Positions 43,724 through 52,936 of a DNA stretch of 64,000 nt are shown here, piece after piece. The position numbers and the translations under genes are program-made. The DNA comes from Maridesulfovibrio sp. (GTDB taxonomy: Bacteria > Desulfobacterota > Desulfovibrionia > Desulfovibrionales > Desulfovibrionaceae). A model generated the notes under the pieces. The model was not told the DNA's origin. It did not search any database and saw only the letters and a program-made list of their open reading frames with translations. The stretch is from positions 682,001-746,000 of the forward strand of contig NZ_OY780933.1 in NCBI RefSeq assembly GCF_963676065.1. Direction: 5' to 3'. Within the stretch, counting starts at the first letter, position 1. The number at the start of each line of letters is the position of its first letter.

Positions 43724-44320
43724 ATGCAAGTACCTGAACAATATAAGAGAAAATTTACTAAAGACGAAATTAACGAGCTGCCCCTTCGCCAATATGAAGG
43801 ACCTATCAAGCTCATTGACCGGGAAGAAGATGTTCCGGCAGCAATCGGAGAACTCTGCCGCTGCGATCTCCTCGGTTTTGATACCGAGACCCGTCCGGTC
43901 TTCCGCAAAGGTGTTTCCTACCCCCCTTCACTAATTCAGTTGGCGACTGAAGATTGTGTCTACCTGCTGCATCTGAATCATATTTCCCTTTCAGACCACA
44001 TCAAGGAATTGCTTTCTTCTGCCGATATAATCAAGACAGGGGTGGCGGTAATAAATGATGTCAAAGAATTACGCGATGTTTCTCCCTTTGAAGGCAAAGG
44101 CTTTGTGGACCTCGGCGATCTGGCAAGGTCACTGGAAATGCAGACAAACGGGCTGCGCAATTTAGCTGCCAACCTGCTCGGATTCCGCATTTCCAAGGGA
44201 GTTCAGTGCTCTAACTGGGGCCGTAAGGAACTCACTCCGCAGCAGATAACCTACGCTGCGACAGATGCATGGGTCAGCCGTGAAATATACCTGAAGTTTC
44301 AGGAACTTGAAGTCCTCTAA
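43724..44320 (+). CDS. 3'-5' exonuclease domain protein (RNase D-like)
   Basis: The 198-residue protein has the DEDD exonuclease fold. ExoI is LLGFDTETRP (about residues 46-55), with the two catalytic acids in DTE. ExoII lies in IIKTGVAVINDVKEL, and ExoIII is ITYAATDAWVSREIY near the C-terminus, with the tyrosine of the DEDDy type. It lacks the HRDC domains of RNase D, so it is a stand-alone exonuclease; whether it acts on RNA or DNA is not known. No clear Shine-Dalgarno precedes the ATG, and a leader hairpin lies upstream. Confidence 0.85.
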   Translation: MQVPEQYKRKFTKDEINELPLRQYEGPIKLIDREEDVPAAIGELCRCDLLGFDTETRPVFRKGVSYPPSLIQLATEDCVYLLHLNHISLSDHIKELLSSADIIKTGVAVINDVKELRDVSPFEGKGFVDLGDLARSLEMQTNGLRNLAANLLGFRISKGVQCSNWGRKELTPQQITYAATDAWVSREIYLKFQELEVL

Positions 44321-44371
44321 CTGTTTTGCCTGCGGGCAAATAATTCGTTACCGGAAAGGATTCGATTCACT

Positions 44372-45529
44372 ATGAAATCCAGATATCTTATCATCTCATT
44401 ACTCATTGTGATAGTTACGGCGTTTCCCGCTTTTGCTCATGCGGACTGCAATGATATTTTAAAAGCCGAGCTTGGAAACATTTCCGGCATAAATGCCGTG
44501 GTTCAAAACAAATCCGGTTTTCTTGCCATCCTTGATGAGATGAGCAGGAAACAGGAAGTCAGCGTTGTTTCCGAGATCAACAAGCTGCATAAAAAGGATG
44601 ACGGAAAATGTAACTTCTCCAGCCTTCCCGTTGCAGTAATGGACAGCAATCTGGATGAGCTGAAAAGTGGATCTGCATCATCGTTATCCCGGAGCGACCT
44701 TACCAAACTGCTCTATGAATATGTTTACAAGCTAAGCCCTATTCAGGTTGAACAAAACCTGAAAGGCTATGAAAAGCTTACAGAACTTGCTCCGCAAAAC
44801 ACATACTATAAAGCCCGTAAAGAGCATTATACCGAAAGATCCACGCTGGTTAAAACAAGGGCGAAATTTATTGCCCGTTGCCTGAAAGAATTTCCAAAAG
44901 ACAAAAATATTCTTGATCTTGAAATTAAAAGAGATTTCTACCTCTTTGTAGTTGCCGGGGAAACTCCGCTCAAAACTGCTGAAAAATTCATGGATAAAAT
45001 TGCGCAGGACACTCCGCGCCCGGACAAAAAGATGTGTGTCATCGCCTACTCTGCCGATATGGAGAACAGGCAGTCCAGCTGCCCGGAAGAATATGAGAAA
45101 CTCATGACCTCTAACGAGGAAGAACTGCTCATGCGCCATGTTCAGTCCATGCCCGGATATAAAATTCAGCTTAATATCAATGGATATAAGGCACTGAAGA
45201 AGCTAAATCCCAGCTCCACTATGTACACTGATAAACTGGCCGCATATGAAGCCAAACAGCAGGGGCTGCAAAGATTCCTTAATCTGAGAACCGCTTCCGG
45301 TGAAAAATTAATCAGCAAAAGCAGCAACCGGGGATATACCCTTTACGCTACCCTCAATAACGAAGCACTCGATGGCAAATCAGCTTCAACCAATCGCAAA
45401 CTCTTCCATCTGCTCAGAGATTTATACGCTATAGACGGCTATGCATTCAAAAAATGTGTTCTGAAAAACAGCGCAGACAAAACACTGGGCACAATTTCAT
45501 GCGGTAATTCGCGCTGCACTTTCAGATAA
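44372..45529 (+). CDS. Exported protein of unknown function
   Basis: The 385-residue protein has a clear signal peptide (MKSRYLIISLLIVIVTAFPA, cut after AHA) and is predicted periplasmic. The mature part is mostly helical, lysine-rich and includes several cysteines (CNDILK, CKFNFS-like, CPEEYEK, CGNSRC), so disulfides are possible. Two segments, IQVEQNLKGYEKLTELAPQN and IQLNINGYKALKKLNPSS, resemble each other and point to an internal repeat, perhaps TPR-like. AAGGA precedes the start. It lies 51 nt after the exonuclease gene and ends at a strong terminator. Confidence 0.75.
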   Translation: MKSRYLIISLLIVIVTAFPAFAHADCNDILKAELGNISGINAVVQNKSGFLAILDEMSRKQEVSVVSEINKLHKKDDGKCNFSSLPVAVMDSNLDELKSGSASSLSRSDLTKLLYEYVYKLSPIQVEQNLKGYEKLTELAPQNTYYKARKEHYTERSTLVKTRAKFIARCLKEFPKDKNILDLEIKRDFYLFVVAGETPLKTAEKFMDKIAQDTPRPDKKMCVIAYSADMENRQSSCPEEYEKLMTSNEEELLMRHVQSMPGYKIQLNINGYKALKKLNPSSTMYTDKLAAYEAKQQGLQRFLNLRTASGEKLISKSSNRGYTLYATLNNEALDGKSASTNRKLFHLLRDLYAIDGYAFKKCVLKNSADKTLGTISCGNSRCTFR

Positions 45530-45554
45530 TAAATCTACACGGCTTACAAACATA

Positions 45555-45596
45555 AGAGGGTGAAACAGCAACAAACTGTTTCACCCTCTTTTTTTG
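45555..45596 (+). terminator. Intrinsic terminator after exported protein gene
   Basis: AGAGGGTGAAACAG (45555-45568) and CTGTTTCACCCTCT (45576-45589) form a perfect 14-bp stem followed by a T-run. Confidence 0.93.
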
Positions 45597-45655
45597 ACTG
45601 AATCTGCAAGTCCTATAATTTTGAACCGGCTCTTTCTTTATCCATGTCAGTAATC

Positions 45656-46615
45656 CTACATGACCAGCATAAAATAAATTCCGCCTACCAGCAGCAGGCT
45701 GAGAGCCCGCAGTCCCTGATTATAAAGAATAAGCTTCAAAGCCATTCTACCTCGGAAAATACCTGCATAGTATGGAAGCTGGTGACGCAAAGCACGCACA
45801 GGAGTGGAAAGCAGATTTCCGATAATAAGTGCCAGCACTATTCCGTGAGGTTCAATTGCTCCGGAACCAAGCAGGGACCCGGCGGCGGCAAGACCGGCAG
45901 TGAATTCTGCCGCAAGGCTAAAGGCAATAATCCCGAAGACCTGAGGGTCCAGCCAGGAAAGAAAACTCAGATGTTCGCTGAGGTACTGCTCAAAAGATAA
46001 AAAGATACCGTAATGACGTAAAAAGAAAAAAGCTGTGTAAATGGGGATGGTTATGTAAACAACTTTCGGCAATCTGCGCTTGAGGCGTTTTAACGCCTTC
46101 TCCAGTACCTCACGAAAAGATTTTGATTCCTGCCCTTTAAGGCGCTCTGAAACATCCCCGCACCCACTATCCGCAGGAAGGGCAAAACGCCCCCAAAGCA
46201 CTATGGCGCCGGTACGAACACAGGCTGCGATTAGGGTTATCCCTACATATATAAATGCCACGTTGCCGATAAACGGGGCGGCAATAAAAAACACCGTAGG
46301 CATGTGCAGGAAATAAGTGGGAAGACTATTGAAAAGGTTGGAAATAACCAGCTCGCGGTCATTGATTTCCCCTTTTTCATAAGCCTCGGAAAGCATAGAG
46401 TTGGCGGCAACTCCCGAAAAAAAAGCCAGCGCAAAACTGGCACCGCTTATATCTTTGAGCCGCCCCGCCCGGATAAGCGGAGTGGCAACCCGTCCCATGG
46501 CCCGGGTCCAGCGCAAACCTTCAACAATATTACCTATCAGCAATCCTATGCTGATAAATATTAATAACCGGATCAGGGGCCACCCTAATCCGGTCCAAAG
46601 AATATCTAAAGACAA
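45656..46615 (-). CDS. Nucleoside-recognition (SpmA/SpmB-like) membrane protein
   Basis: The 319-residue protein has about eight hydrophobic segments. The repeated Gate-type pattern RAMGRVATPLIRAGRLKD and SGASFALAFFSGVAANSM belongs to the nucleoside recognition domain group that includes sporulation maturation proteins. The transported or sensed ligand is not established. The start is a TTG at 46615, where AGGT overlaps the stop of the upstream gene 7 nt away, so translation is probably coupled. Confidence 0.8.
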   Translation of the reverse strand: MSLDILWTGLGWPLIRLLIFISIGLLIGNIVEGLRWTRAMGRVATPLIRAGRLKDISGASFALAFFSGVAANSMLSEAYEKGEINDRELVISNLFNSLPTYFLHMPTVFFIAAPFIGNVAFIYVGITLIAACVRTGAIVLWGRFALPADSGCGDVSERLKGQESKSFREVLEKALKRLKRRLPKVVYITIPIYTAFFFLRHYGIFLSFEQYLSEHLSFLSWLDPQVFGIIAFSLAAEFTAGLAAAGSLLGSGAIEPHGIVLALIIGNLLSTPVRALRHQLPYYAGIFRGRMALKLILYNQGLRALSLLLVGGIYFMLVM

Positions 46616-46621
46616 CAGAAC

Positions 46622-46891
46622 CTACTTTTTTTTCCAATTATCAACAGCGAGGACTTTGAATGTGCCGTTTTCATCGACAAGGACTCCGGCATCAAGGAGC
46701 TCTTTCATGGCGATCAGAAAATCATTCTCTTCGCCGTTCCATTTTTCAAGACATAAACCATAAGTAATGATGTTGGCATCGGCCTTACAGTTTTTATCAG
46801 GATCAATCTTACTGCCCAGCATACCTTCTATCAGCAGGAAAAGTGAATTTGCTTCAACGGAAAGTCCGAGATCAAAAATAGATACAGCCAT
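46622..46891 (-). CDS. Small acidic protein, unknown function
   Basis: The 89-residue product has no recognised domain. The first half is hydrophobic-amphipathic (FDLGLSVEANSLFLLIEGML); the rest looks like a small globular fold (FLIAMKELLDAGVLVDENGTF), with a winged-helix-like pattern at best. ATG 46891 with GGAGG six bases upstream is preferred over ATG 46903. It is directly upstream of, and coupled to, the membrane protein gene. Confidence 0.6.
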   Translation of the reverse strand: MAVSIFDLGLSVEANSLFLLIEGMLGSKIDPDKNCKADANIITYGLCLEKWNGEENDFLIAMKELLDAGVLVDENGTFKVLAVDNWKKK

Positions 46892-46991
46892 CGCTTCCTC
46901 CATAATTATTTAATTAGACAATAAAATATACTTGAACAGCCTCAAGGGCTAGGAAAAAAGTTCATTCACAGCACGAGCCTGTTGCGGTTGG

Positions 46992-47840
46992 TTATTCTTT
47001 ATCCTGCAACAAGGCTTTAAACTGCTTGAGCTCTCCAGCTTCCATTTTGCTGAAATTGCATTCGGCCGGAAAAGAACCGTTCCCGACCTCTGCAATGTAG
47101 TGCTTGACGGCCTCAATACTTTCTCCGCGCAACTGAGCAAATTTCTTTACAAATTTAGGAACAAAACGGTCAAAAAGACCCAGTATGTCATGATAGACAA
47201 GCACCTGCCCGTCCGTATCCGGTCCGGCTCCGATACCTATAGTAGGTACGGAAACCCGGCGGGTAATTTCCTGTGCCACTTCATGGGGGACCGCTTCCAG
47301 AACAATGGAAAAGCACCCGGCTTCTTCAAGGGCCAGAGCCTCGTCAACCAACGCGCTAGCCGAGCGGGCATTTTTGCCCTGAGCCTTGAAACCACCGAAA
47401 CGGGCCACGTGCTGCGGGGTCAATCCGATATGCCCCTGCACCGGAACGCCGGAATCAACAATGGCCCGCACGTGCTCCAGAAACGGAAAACCGCCTTCAA
47501 GCTTTACGGCCCGCGCCCCGGTACAGCTGAGAAATTTACCTGCATTTTCAACAGCCATCTGCACAGAGGGCTGGTAGGACATAAAGGGCAGGTCGCCCAC
47601 AATCAAAGCCTTCTCTACTCCGCGGGATACCGCTGCCGCATGGTGCAACATATCATCCATGGTGACGGAAAGAGTATCCTCATAACCGAGTACAACCATC
47701 CCCAGAGAATCGCCGACAAGGATCATATCCACACCCGCAGCATCCACAATCTGCCCTGAAGGATAATCGTAAGCAGTAACCATGGAGATCTTGCGTTGCC
47801 CTTTAAGGGCGGCTATATCGGGAGCCGTTAATTTTTTCAT
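46992..47840 (-). CDS. panB: 3-methyl-2-oxobutanoate hydroxymethyltransferase
   Basis: This enzyme adds a hydroxymethyl group from methylenetetrahydrofolate to alpha-ketoisovalerate, the first step to pantothenate and CoA. MVTAYDYPSGQIVDAAGVD (about residues 20-38), MILVGDSLGMVVLGYEDT with the metal-binding aspartate, and HIGLTPQHVARFGGFKAQGK are conserved. GIGAGPDTDGQVLVYHDILG lies near residue 205. At 282 residues it is slightly longer than average. No other pan gene is adjacent. Confidence 0.95.
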   Translation of the reverse strand: MKKLTAPDIAALKGQRKISMVTAYDYPSGQIVDAAGVDMILVGDSLGMVVLGYEDTLSVTMDDMLHHAAAVSRGVEKALIVGDLPFMSYQPSVQMAVENAGKFLSCTGARAVKLEGGFPFLEHVRAIVDSGVPVQGHIGLTPQHVARFGGFKAQGKNARSASALVDEALALEEAGCFSIVLEAVPHEVAQEITRRVSVPTIGIGAGPDTDGQVLVYHDILGLFDRFVPKFVKKFAQLRGESIEAVKHYIAEVGNGSFPAECNFSKMEAGELKQFKALLQDKE

Positions 47841-47950
47841 ATTTTCCTCACATATTTAAAAAAGACTGATTAAGGAAGTTTTTCAGTGCAGTTTTCTGAT
47901 ATGGGCATGCAAAAACTAAATCAAGTCTAGTGAAAAATGTATCATGCATA

Positions 47951-47986
47951 AAAAAAAGAGGCCAGGAACACCCGGACCTCTTTTAA
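47951..47986 (-). terminator. Intrinsic terminator after the CI-like repressor gene
   Basis: AAAAGAGG and CCTCTTTT with further GG/CC pairing form a stem with an A-run at its left, which reads as a U-tract on the reverse strand, 22 nt after the stop. Confidence 0.75.
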
Positions 47987-48008
47987 ACAACTTTAAAAAT
48001 GACAAAAA

Positions 48009-48695
48009 CTACAGCTCTTGCATGACCCAGACGACCCGTCCTACAACATGCTTTTCATGATTTTCAACCGGAATGTACTGCTCCGGATGCTGCTCATTGT
48101 CAGGACGCAGAATGAACCGGGAATTTTCCGGATCAAAAAAGACCCTGCGGATAACCACACCCTGATAAGGAACATGTACAGCGTAGATATCGCCGGCCAT
48201 AAGTCTTTTCTGGGAATCATCGATTCCTACAAAAGCTTCCCTGCGTATAGACGGCTCCATGGAAGAACCTTCGGCTTTCAAAACAACCAGTGAAGAGCGG
48301 TAGTATGTTTCCGGGATGCTAAGCTCTGAAACCTGCTGCGGTTTCCAGCTATCCGCGCCGACATCCTCACCTGCCATGGACGAAACAGGAACAATCCTGC
48401 CTCGCGACTGCACCTGACCGTACTGGGCTGTTGTTTCGCTCAAAATCTGGTCGGCTGCAATCTTACCCTTGCCCGGTTTAAGATACACCGGTTCAATCCC
48501 GTCGGAAAGCCATTCAGGGTTCAAACCATGGGTTCTGTACAGCTTAATGAACCACTCCGCCGGAATGGAGCTTCTTCTTTTCGCATCAGAAATGCTTGAC
48601 TGTCGAATATTCAAAATTTCGGCAAGCTGAACCTGAGTTCTTGTTCCGGTAGCCTTTTTGATTCTTTCCAAGCTTTCATCAAACCACTTTGACAC
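48009..48695 (-). CDS. CI-like repressor with S24 (LexA-type) domain
   Basis: The 228-residue protein has an N-terminal phage CI-type helix-turn-helix (QVQLAEILNIRQSSISDAKR, about residues 21-40, with PAEWFIKLYRTHGLNPEWL) and a C-terminal S24 peptidase fold. The nucleophile serine is S145 in AEGSSMEPS. The position of the general-base lysine reads VVIRRVFF with R183, so self-cleavage may be lost. GTG 48695 with AGGAGGT five bases upstream is the preferred start, not the TTG at 48716. A reverse-strand promoter ends 22 nt upstream. No phage genes surround it. Confidence 0.88.
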   Translation of the reverse strand: MSKWFDESLERIKKATGTRTQVQLAEILNIRQSSISDAKRRSSIPAEWFIKLYRTHGLNPEWLSDGIEPVYLKPGKGKIAADQILSETTAQYGQVQSRGRIVPVSSMAGEDVGADSWKPQQVSELSIPETYYRSSLVVLKAEGSSMEPSIRREAFVGIDDSQKRLMAGDIYAVHVPYQGVVIRRVFFDPENSRFILRPDNEQHPEQYIPVENHEKHVVGRVVWVMQEL

Positions 48696-48716
48696 GCCTA
48701 CCTCCTGTGATAACAA

Positions 48717-48745
48717 AATATAAACAACTCAAAATTAATGTGCAA
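48717..48745 (-). promoter_or_regulatory. Sigma-70 promoter of the CI-like repressor gene
   Basis: On the reverse strand TTGCAC (48745-48740), a 17-nt spacer and TATATT (48722-48717) lie just before the AGGAGGT site. The leader would be very short. Confidence 0.6.
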
Positions 48746-49058
48746 TATGGCAACCTCATAAAGCAGATCGCTTACTTTGCATACAATCCTTTTTTTTAAC
48801 ATCAATGTAAAAGACTGCTAGCATGAAATTTATAAACAGGCAAAGCATTAAAGTACACGTAAATACAGCCGTAAATCACTGCAAAATAATAACGGCACAC
48901 TTTCTATAATAGTAGTTTGAATAGTACAACTTCACTTTTAACGGCTATCATATTATGAACAACATCATTATAGACTGTGCAAAAGAGCAACGACTATTTT
49001 TATTTAACAAGACCGCTTTAAAAAAACTGGCTCCTTTATAAAAAACGTCTACCCGTTT
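48746..49058. other. AT-rich intergenic region left of the histidine kinase gene
   Basis: These 313 nt of AT-rich sequence lie between the repressor promoter and the stop of the histidine kinase gene. No ORF, terminator or strong dyad was recognised. It could hold operators for the repressor, but none stands out. Confidence 0.5.
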
Positions 49059-50450
49059 CTAATTATCCCCTAGCGGAAGTATAAAATAAAAATTGTTACC
49101 TCCGTCTTGCGGTTCATAGCCGACTTCTCCACCATGCAGCTCAACCACCTGACGTACAAAGAACAATCCATGGCCGGAACCATATTCACTGCCTACATTT
49201 TCACTTCGGAAGCCGGGCTGAAAAAGCTTGCTGCGATTTTCTTCCGGAAGATGAGGACCGGTAGTAAAAACATTCAACTTCAGTCCGTCCCACCCGTTTT
49301 TAAAATAATCTTTTACAACTTCCCATCCGTAAGCAGTGAACTTATCACACCGACCGTCGCACATGGTATCTTCGCGGGTATATTTTACAGCATTCGAAAA
49401 CAGATTGGCATAAACTTGAGAAATAAGCCCCACATCAGCAATGATGCGAACCTCTTGGTCCGGCACCCCTCCCATGCTGGTATCCAACCGGATTCCTCGC
49501 TCCTCAAATCTTGAACGATAGCGCTCCAGTTGAGGTTCTATGATCTGCTTAAGCAGATTGCAAGGACGCTTTTCAACAATATACCGTCCCTCCTCAAAAT
49601 GCTGCCTACGTAAAAGAGTCTCCAGAAAAAGACTGGTTTGCTCATAATGACTGTGAATTTCATTAAACTGAAGGACAAGGCCGTTATAAAGCTGATCCAA
49701 TTCATAACTGACTTCGTCCACGGACTTTCTGTACACCTCGCTGCGAAGGGTGCGGATATTTTCAATACGGTCCCGAAGCCGGTTGTAAAAGAGCTTAAAA
49801 TACATATTCGGGACAATTACATTATGCCCCACGTCCTTAACCAGATTACGGACAAAGACCAAGTGCTCCTGTCCCTTGCGGCGTAAGAGCTTGCTGTGCA
49901 GCTGAAAACCGACCCGGTTTACAAATTTTTCAAAAAATAAAGACTGATGATCGGAGAGGTCTTCCATATTATAAAACTCAAAACATCCGATCACATCCCC
50001 GGCAGGCTTGAAAGGAAGCTGATCCACCAACTCGATATTACCCCGGATGGGAATAAAAAGGTGCCCGGCATTAAAGATCTTTTCCAGAGGAACGGAGCTG
50101 CATACCGGAGCACGAGTTTCTGTTCGCCCTACAGGGACGAATTCGTCCGGACCTTTAGCGAGATAAAGCCTACAGTCAAGACCAAAAAGAGTTCTCGGAA
50201 CAGCAGTACTCACGGCAAAAAAATCTTCCAGTGAGTCAAATTCCTGTGCGAGGTCGAAGAAGATCATCAATGCCCGCTTTTCTGTCGCGGAAAAGGAATA
50301 ATCCTTATAATCGTCCATTTTTTCGTGAATACGCCGCTGAATATGATGCATCTTATCCGGAGCGGGACCCAAAGGAAGCTGGAAACCTTCGCCTAGCGGA
50401 CCTTCCTGCTCGTATGAAAAAACATCAACACTTTTCTTTTCACTACTCAT
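49059..50450 (-). CDS. Soluble sensor histidine kinase with atypical H-box
   Basis: The 463-residue protein has no transmembrane segment. Residues 55-190 form a GAF-like domain. The dimerisation helix carries KDVGHNVIVPN with H209; this is unlike the usual SHELRTPL but fits some GHKL kinases. The HATPase follows with N-box VYANLFSNAVKYTRED, a divergent G1 region, and GSGHGLFFVRQVVELHGG. A cysteine pair in TMCDGRCDKF sits in the ATP-lid region. No response regulator is adjacent. The Shine-Dalgarno is weak. It is divergent from serB. Confidence 0.82.
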   Translation of the reverse strand: MSSEKKSVDVFSYEQEGPLGEGFQLPLGPAPDKMHHIQRRIHEKMDDYKDYSFSATEKRALMIFFDLAQEFDSLEDFFAVSTAVPRTLFGLDCRLYLAKGPDEFVPVGRTETRAPVCSSVPLEKIFNAGHLFIPIRGNIELVDQLPFKPAGDVIGCFEFYNMEDLSDHQSLFFEKFVNRVGFQLHSKLLRRKGQEHLVFVRNLVKDVGHNVIVPNMYFKLFYNRLRDRIENIRTLRSEVYRKSVDEVSYELDQLYNGLVLQFNEIHSHYEQTSLFLETLLRRQHFEEGRYIVEKRPCNLLKQIIEPQLERYRSRFEERGIRLDTSMGGVPDQEVRIIADVGLISQVYANLFSNAVKYTREDTMCDGRCDKFTAYGWEVVKDYFKNGWDGLKLNVFTTGPHLPEENRSKLFQPGFRSENVGSEYGSGHGLFFVRQVVELHGGEVGYEPQDGGNNFYFILPLGDN

Positions 50451-50612
50451 AAATTTATCCGGGGTTCATGACATGAAGGGGCTACTACCCATTATACGAT
50501 TACCGATAGAAAGGGGCAAGCAGTAAGATCTTTTTTACGGTCCTAACAATATTTACTGTATTCGCATTTTATGAGACAGTCCGCCCATCAAACCATTTTT
50601 AGGGAAACCATC

Positions 50613-51824
50613 ATGCCCGAAATTATTCTCATTCAAATATCCGGCGCGGACAAACCCGGCCTGACCTCAGCTCTGACAGGGGTTCTGGCTGGCTACGGCA
50701 TTGATATTCTGGACATCGGACAGAGTGTAATCCACAGCCAACTGGTGCTTGGCATACTAATCCGTATTCCGCCGGAATCGGAGTCAGCCCCTGTACTCAA
50801 GGACATTATGTTCAAAGGGTACGAGCTGGGGGTAAACGTTAAATTCAAGCCTACCCAGTCCGATAAGTACATGGCGTGGGTGAATGAACAGGGAAAACCA
50901 AGACACATTGCCACCCTTGTGGGTAACAAGCTCACCGGTTCCCATATTTCAAGAATTACAAAAATTATCGCGGACAACGGATTGAACATCGATATGATCC
51001 ATCGACTCTCCGGACGTATTCCCATGAACGGTGAGCCTGCACCGAGACATGCCTGCGTTGAATTTTCCGTCCGCGGAATCCCAGAAGATCTGGATCGCAT
51101 GCGGTCCAACTTTCTGGAAATGGCAGCTGAAGATCAGGTTGATATAGCTCTGCAGGAAGACAATGTGTTTCGCAGAAACAGACGGCTGGTGGCTTTCGAT
51201 ATGGACTCCACCCTTATCCAGACGGAAGTTATCGATGAGCTGGCCAGAGCGGCTGGTTCCGGTGAAAAAGTCAGCCGGATTACCGAATCAGCCATGCGCG
51301 GGGAAATCGACTTCAAGGAAAGCCTGCGTCAGCGTCTGGCAACCCTTAAAGGACTGGACGAATCTGTAATGGAAGAAATCGCACGCAGGCTGCCCATTAC
51401 CGAAGGGGCCGAACGGCTCATCACCAACCTGAAAAAATTCGGCTACAAAACAGCCATCATCTCCGGCGGATTTACTTATTTCGGCGAAAAGCTGCAGGAA
51501 AAGCTGGGTGTGGATTACGTCTACGCCAACCGTCTTGAAATCAAGGACGGAAAGCTGACCGGCGGAGTCATCGGCGACATTGTGGACGGAGCTAAGAAAG
51601 CGGAACTATTATGTAAGATCGCGGAAAAAGAAAAGATCAGCCTGCAACAGTCCATTGCCGTGGGTGACGGAGCAAACGACCTGCCCATGCTTTCCATTGC
51701 CGGGCTGGGTATCGCCTTTCACGCTAAGCCCAAAGTCAAGCAGGATGCCCGCCAGTCCATCTCCCATTTCGGTCTTGATTCCATTCTTTACCTGATAGGT
51801 TTACGCGACAGGGATACGGATTAA
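50613..51824 (+). CDS. serB: Phosphoserine phosphatase with N-terminal ACT domains
   Basis: The enzyme makes serine from phosphoserine, the last step of serine biosynthesis. Two ACT-like regulatory domains come first (ILIQISGADKPGLTSALTGV and HIATLVGNKLTGSHISRITK, about residues 4-175). The HAD phosphatase domain follows with the nucleophile motif FDMDSTLIQTEVIDEL (about 193-208), motif II ISGGF and motif IV VGDGANDLPML. At 403 residues it is the two-ACT form. Start ATG 50613 (AGGGA upstream) is preferred over the first in-frame ATG at 50571. Serine feeds the cysteine pathway encoded at 15-17 kb. Confidence 0.94.
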   Translation: MPEIILIQISGADKPGLTSALTGVLAGYGIDILDIGQSVIHSQLVLGILIRIPPESESAPVLKDIMFKGYELGVNVKFKPTQSDKYMAWVNEQGKPRHIATLVGNKLTGSHISRITKIIADNGLNIDMIHRLSGRIPMNGEPAPRHACVEFSVRGIPEDLDRMRSNFLEMAAEDQVDIALQEDNVFRRNRRLVAFDMDSTLIQTEVIDELARAAGSGEKVSRITESAMRGEIDFKESLRQRLATLKGLDESVMEEIARRLPITEGAERLITNLKKFGYKTAIISGGFTYFGEKLQEKLGVDYVYANRLEIKDGKLTGGVIGDIVDGAKKAELLCKIAEKEKISLQQSIAVGDGANDLPMLSIAGLGIAFHAKPKVKQDARQSISHFGLDSILYLIGLRDRDTD

Positions 51825-51852
51825 GGCTCCCTGCTTTTTTACAGCATGTATT

Positions 51853-51895
51853 AAAAAAAGAATCCCCGGAAAGTACAACCTTCCGGGGATTTTTT
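51853..51895. terminator. Bidirectional terminator between serB and rlmN
   Basis: AATCCCCGGAA (51861-51871) and TTCCGGGGATT (51881-51891) pair perfectly, with an A-run to the left and a T-run to the right, between convergent genes. Confidence 0.92.
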
Positions 51896-51901
51896 CATGC
51901 C

Positions 51902-52936
51902 TTATTTTTGCTGATCCGCCTTTAACTGTCCACAGGCGGCTTTAATATCCTGCCCCATGGATCTGCGGATGGTGGCGGTTATTTTTTTATCCCAGAGATA
52001 CTTTTCAAACGCCAGCACCTTATCTCTGGCCGGAGCCTTATAGAGCGGCTTGTCGCCGGGATTGTAAGCAATCAGATTAACCTTGCAGCGACGGTGCCCG
52101 AGTAATTTCACCAATTGTCTGGCGTGTTCAATGGAATCATTCACCCCGCCGAGGAGCAGGTATTCGTAAGTTACCTTTTCCCGGGGCTTGAGCGGAAAAC
52201 GGTCCATGGCGGCCAGCAGATCTTCAATATGTGTCTTGGCCGCTTTGGGCATGATCTTCTCACGCAGTTCCTGAGTGGGCGCATGCAGCGATATGGCAGG
52301 AAGAGTAAGCCCGGTTTCACCCAGTTCTTCAAGCTGCTTGACGAAACCGACGGAAGAAACTGTTATCCGCCGGGGCACAAAGGAAAGTCCGTCGGGATTA
52401 TTCAGGTTACGCAAAGTACGTATGAGATTATCAAGGTTGAGCAAAGGTTCGCCCATACCCATGAAAACCAGATTTTTGAGCGGATCAAGACCGTTTTCCC
52501 GCAGATATTTGCGACCAGCCAGAACCTGCCCAAGCATTTCGGACATACTCATGTTGCGTTCAAAGCCCATCAGCCCGGTATTACAGAAGGTGCAACCCAT
52601 AGCACAGCCGACCTGAGTAGACAGGCACTGGGTGTAACGCCCTTCCATGGGGATAAGCACGGTTTCCACCAATGCTCCGTCATTCAGCCTTAAGAGAAGC
52701 TTGATCGTTCCGTCTTTACTGGTCTGAACCACGTCCACCTGCGGATGGTTGATAACCGCCTTGCTCTTCAGGTCTTCACGCAAATTTTTAGCGAGGTTGG
52801 TCATGGAGTCGAAATCCGCAACCCCCTTCTGCCAGAGCCACTGCCAGATCTGATCGGTGCGGAAACGCGGTGCCTTAAGTTCCTGCGAGACAAATGTTTC
52901 AAGCTCGCTGTATTCCAAATCAAGTATATCTATCAT
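51902..52936 (-). CDS. rlmN: 23S rRNA A2503 / tRNA A37 C2-methyltransferase
   Basis: This radical SAM methyltransferase modifies adenosine 2503 of 23S rRNA and some tRNAs. The cluster motif is CAMGCTFCNTG (about residues 110-120). The GMGEPLLNLDN segment and the C-terminal catalytic cysteine region (DIKAACGQL) are as expected. At 344 residues it has normal length. Its ATG shares one base with the stop of the upstream glycosyltransferase gene (TAATG), so the two are translationally coupled. Confidence 0.95.
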   Translation of the reverse strand: MIDILDLEYSELETFVSQELKAPRFRTDQIWQWLWQKGVADFDSMTNLAKNLREDLKSKAVINHPQVDVVQTSKDGTIKLLLRLNDGALVETVLIPMEGRYTQCLSTQVGCAMGCTFCNTGLMGFERNMSMSEMLGQVLAGRKYLRENGLDPLKNLVFMGMGEPLLNLDNLIRTLRNLNNPDGLSFVPRRITVSSVGFVKQLEELGETGLTLPAISLHAPTQELREKIMPKAAKTHIEDLLAAMDRFPLKPREKVTYEYLLLGGVNDSIEHARQLVKLLGHRRCKVNLIAYNPGDKPLYKAPARDKVLAFEKYLWDKKITATIRRSMGQDIKAACGQLKADQQK

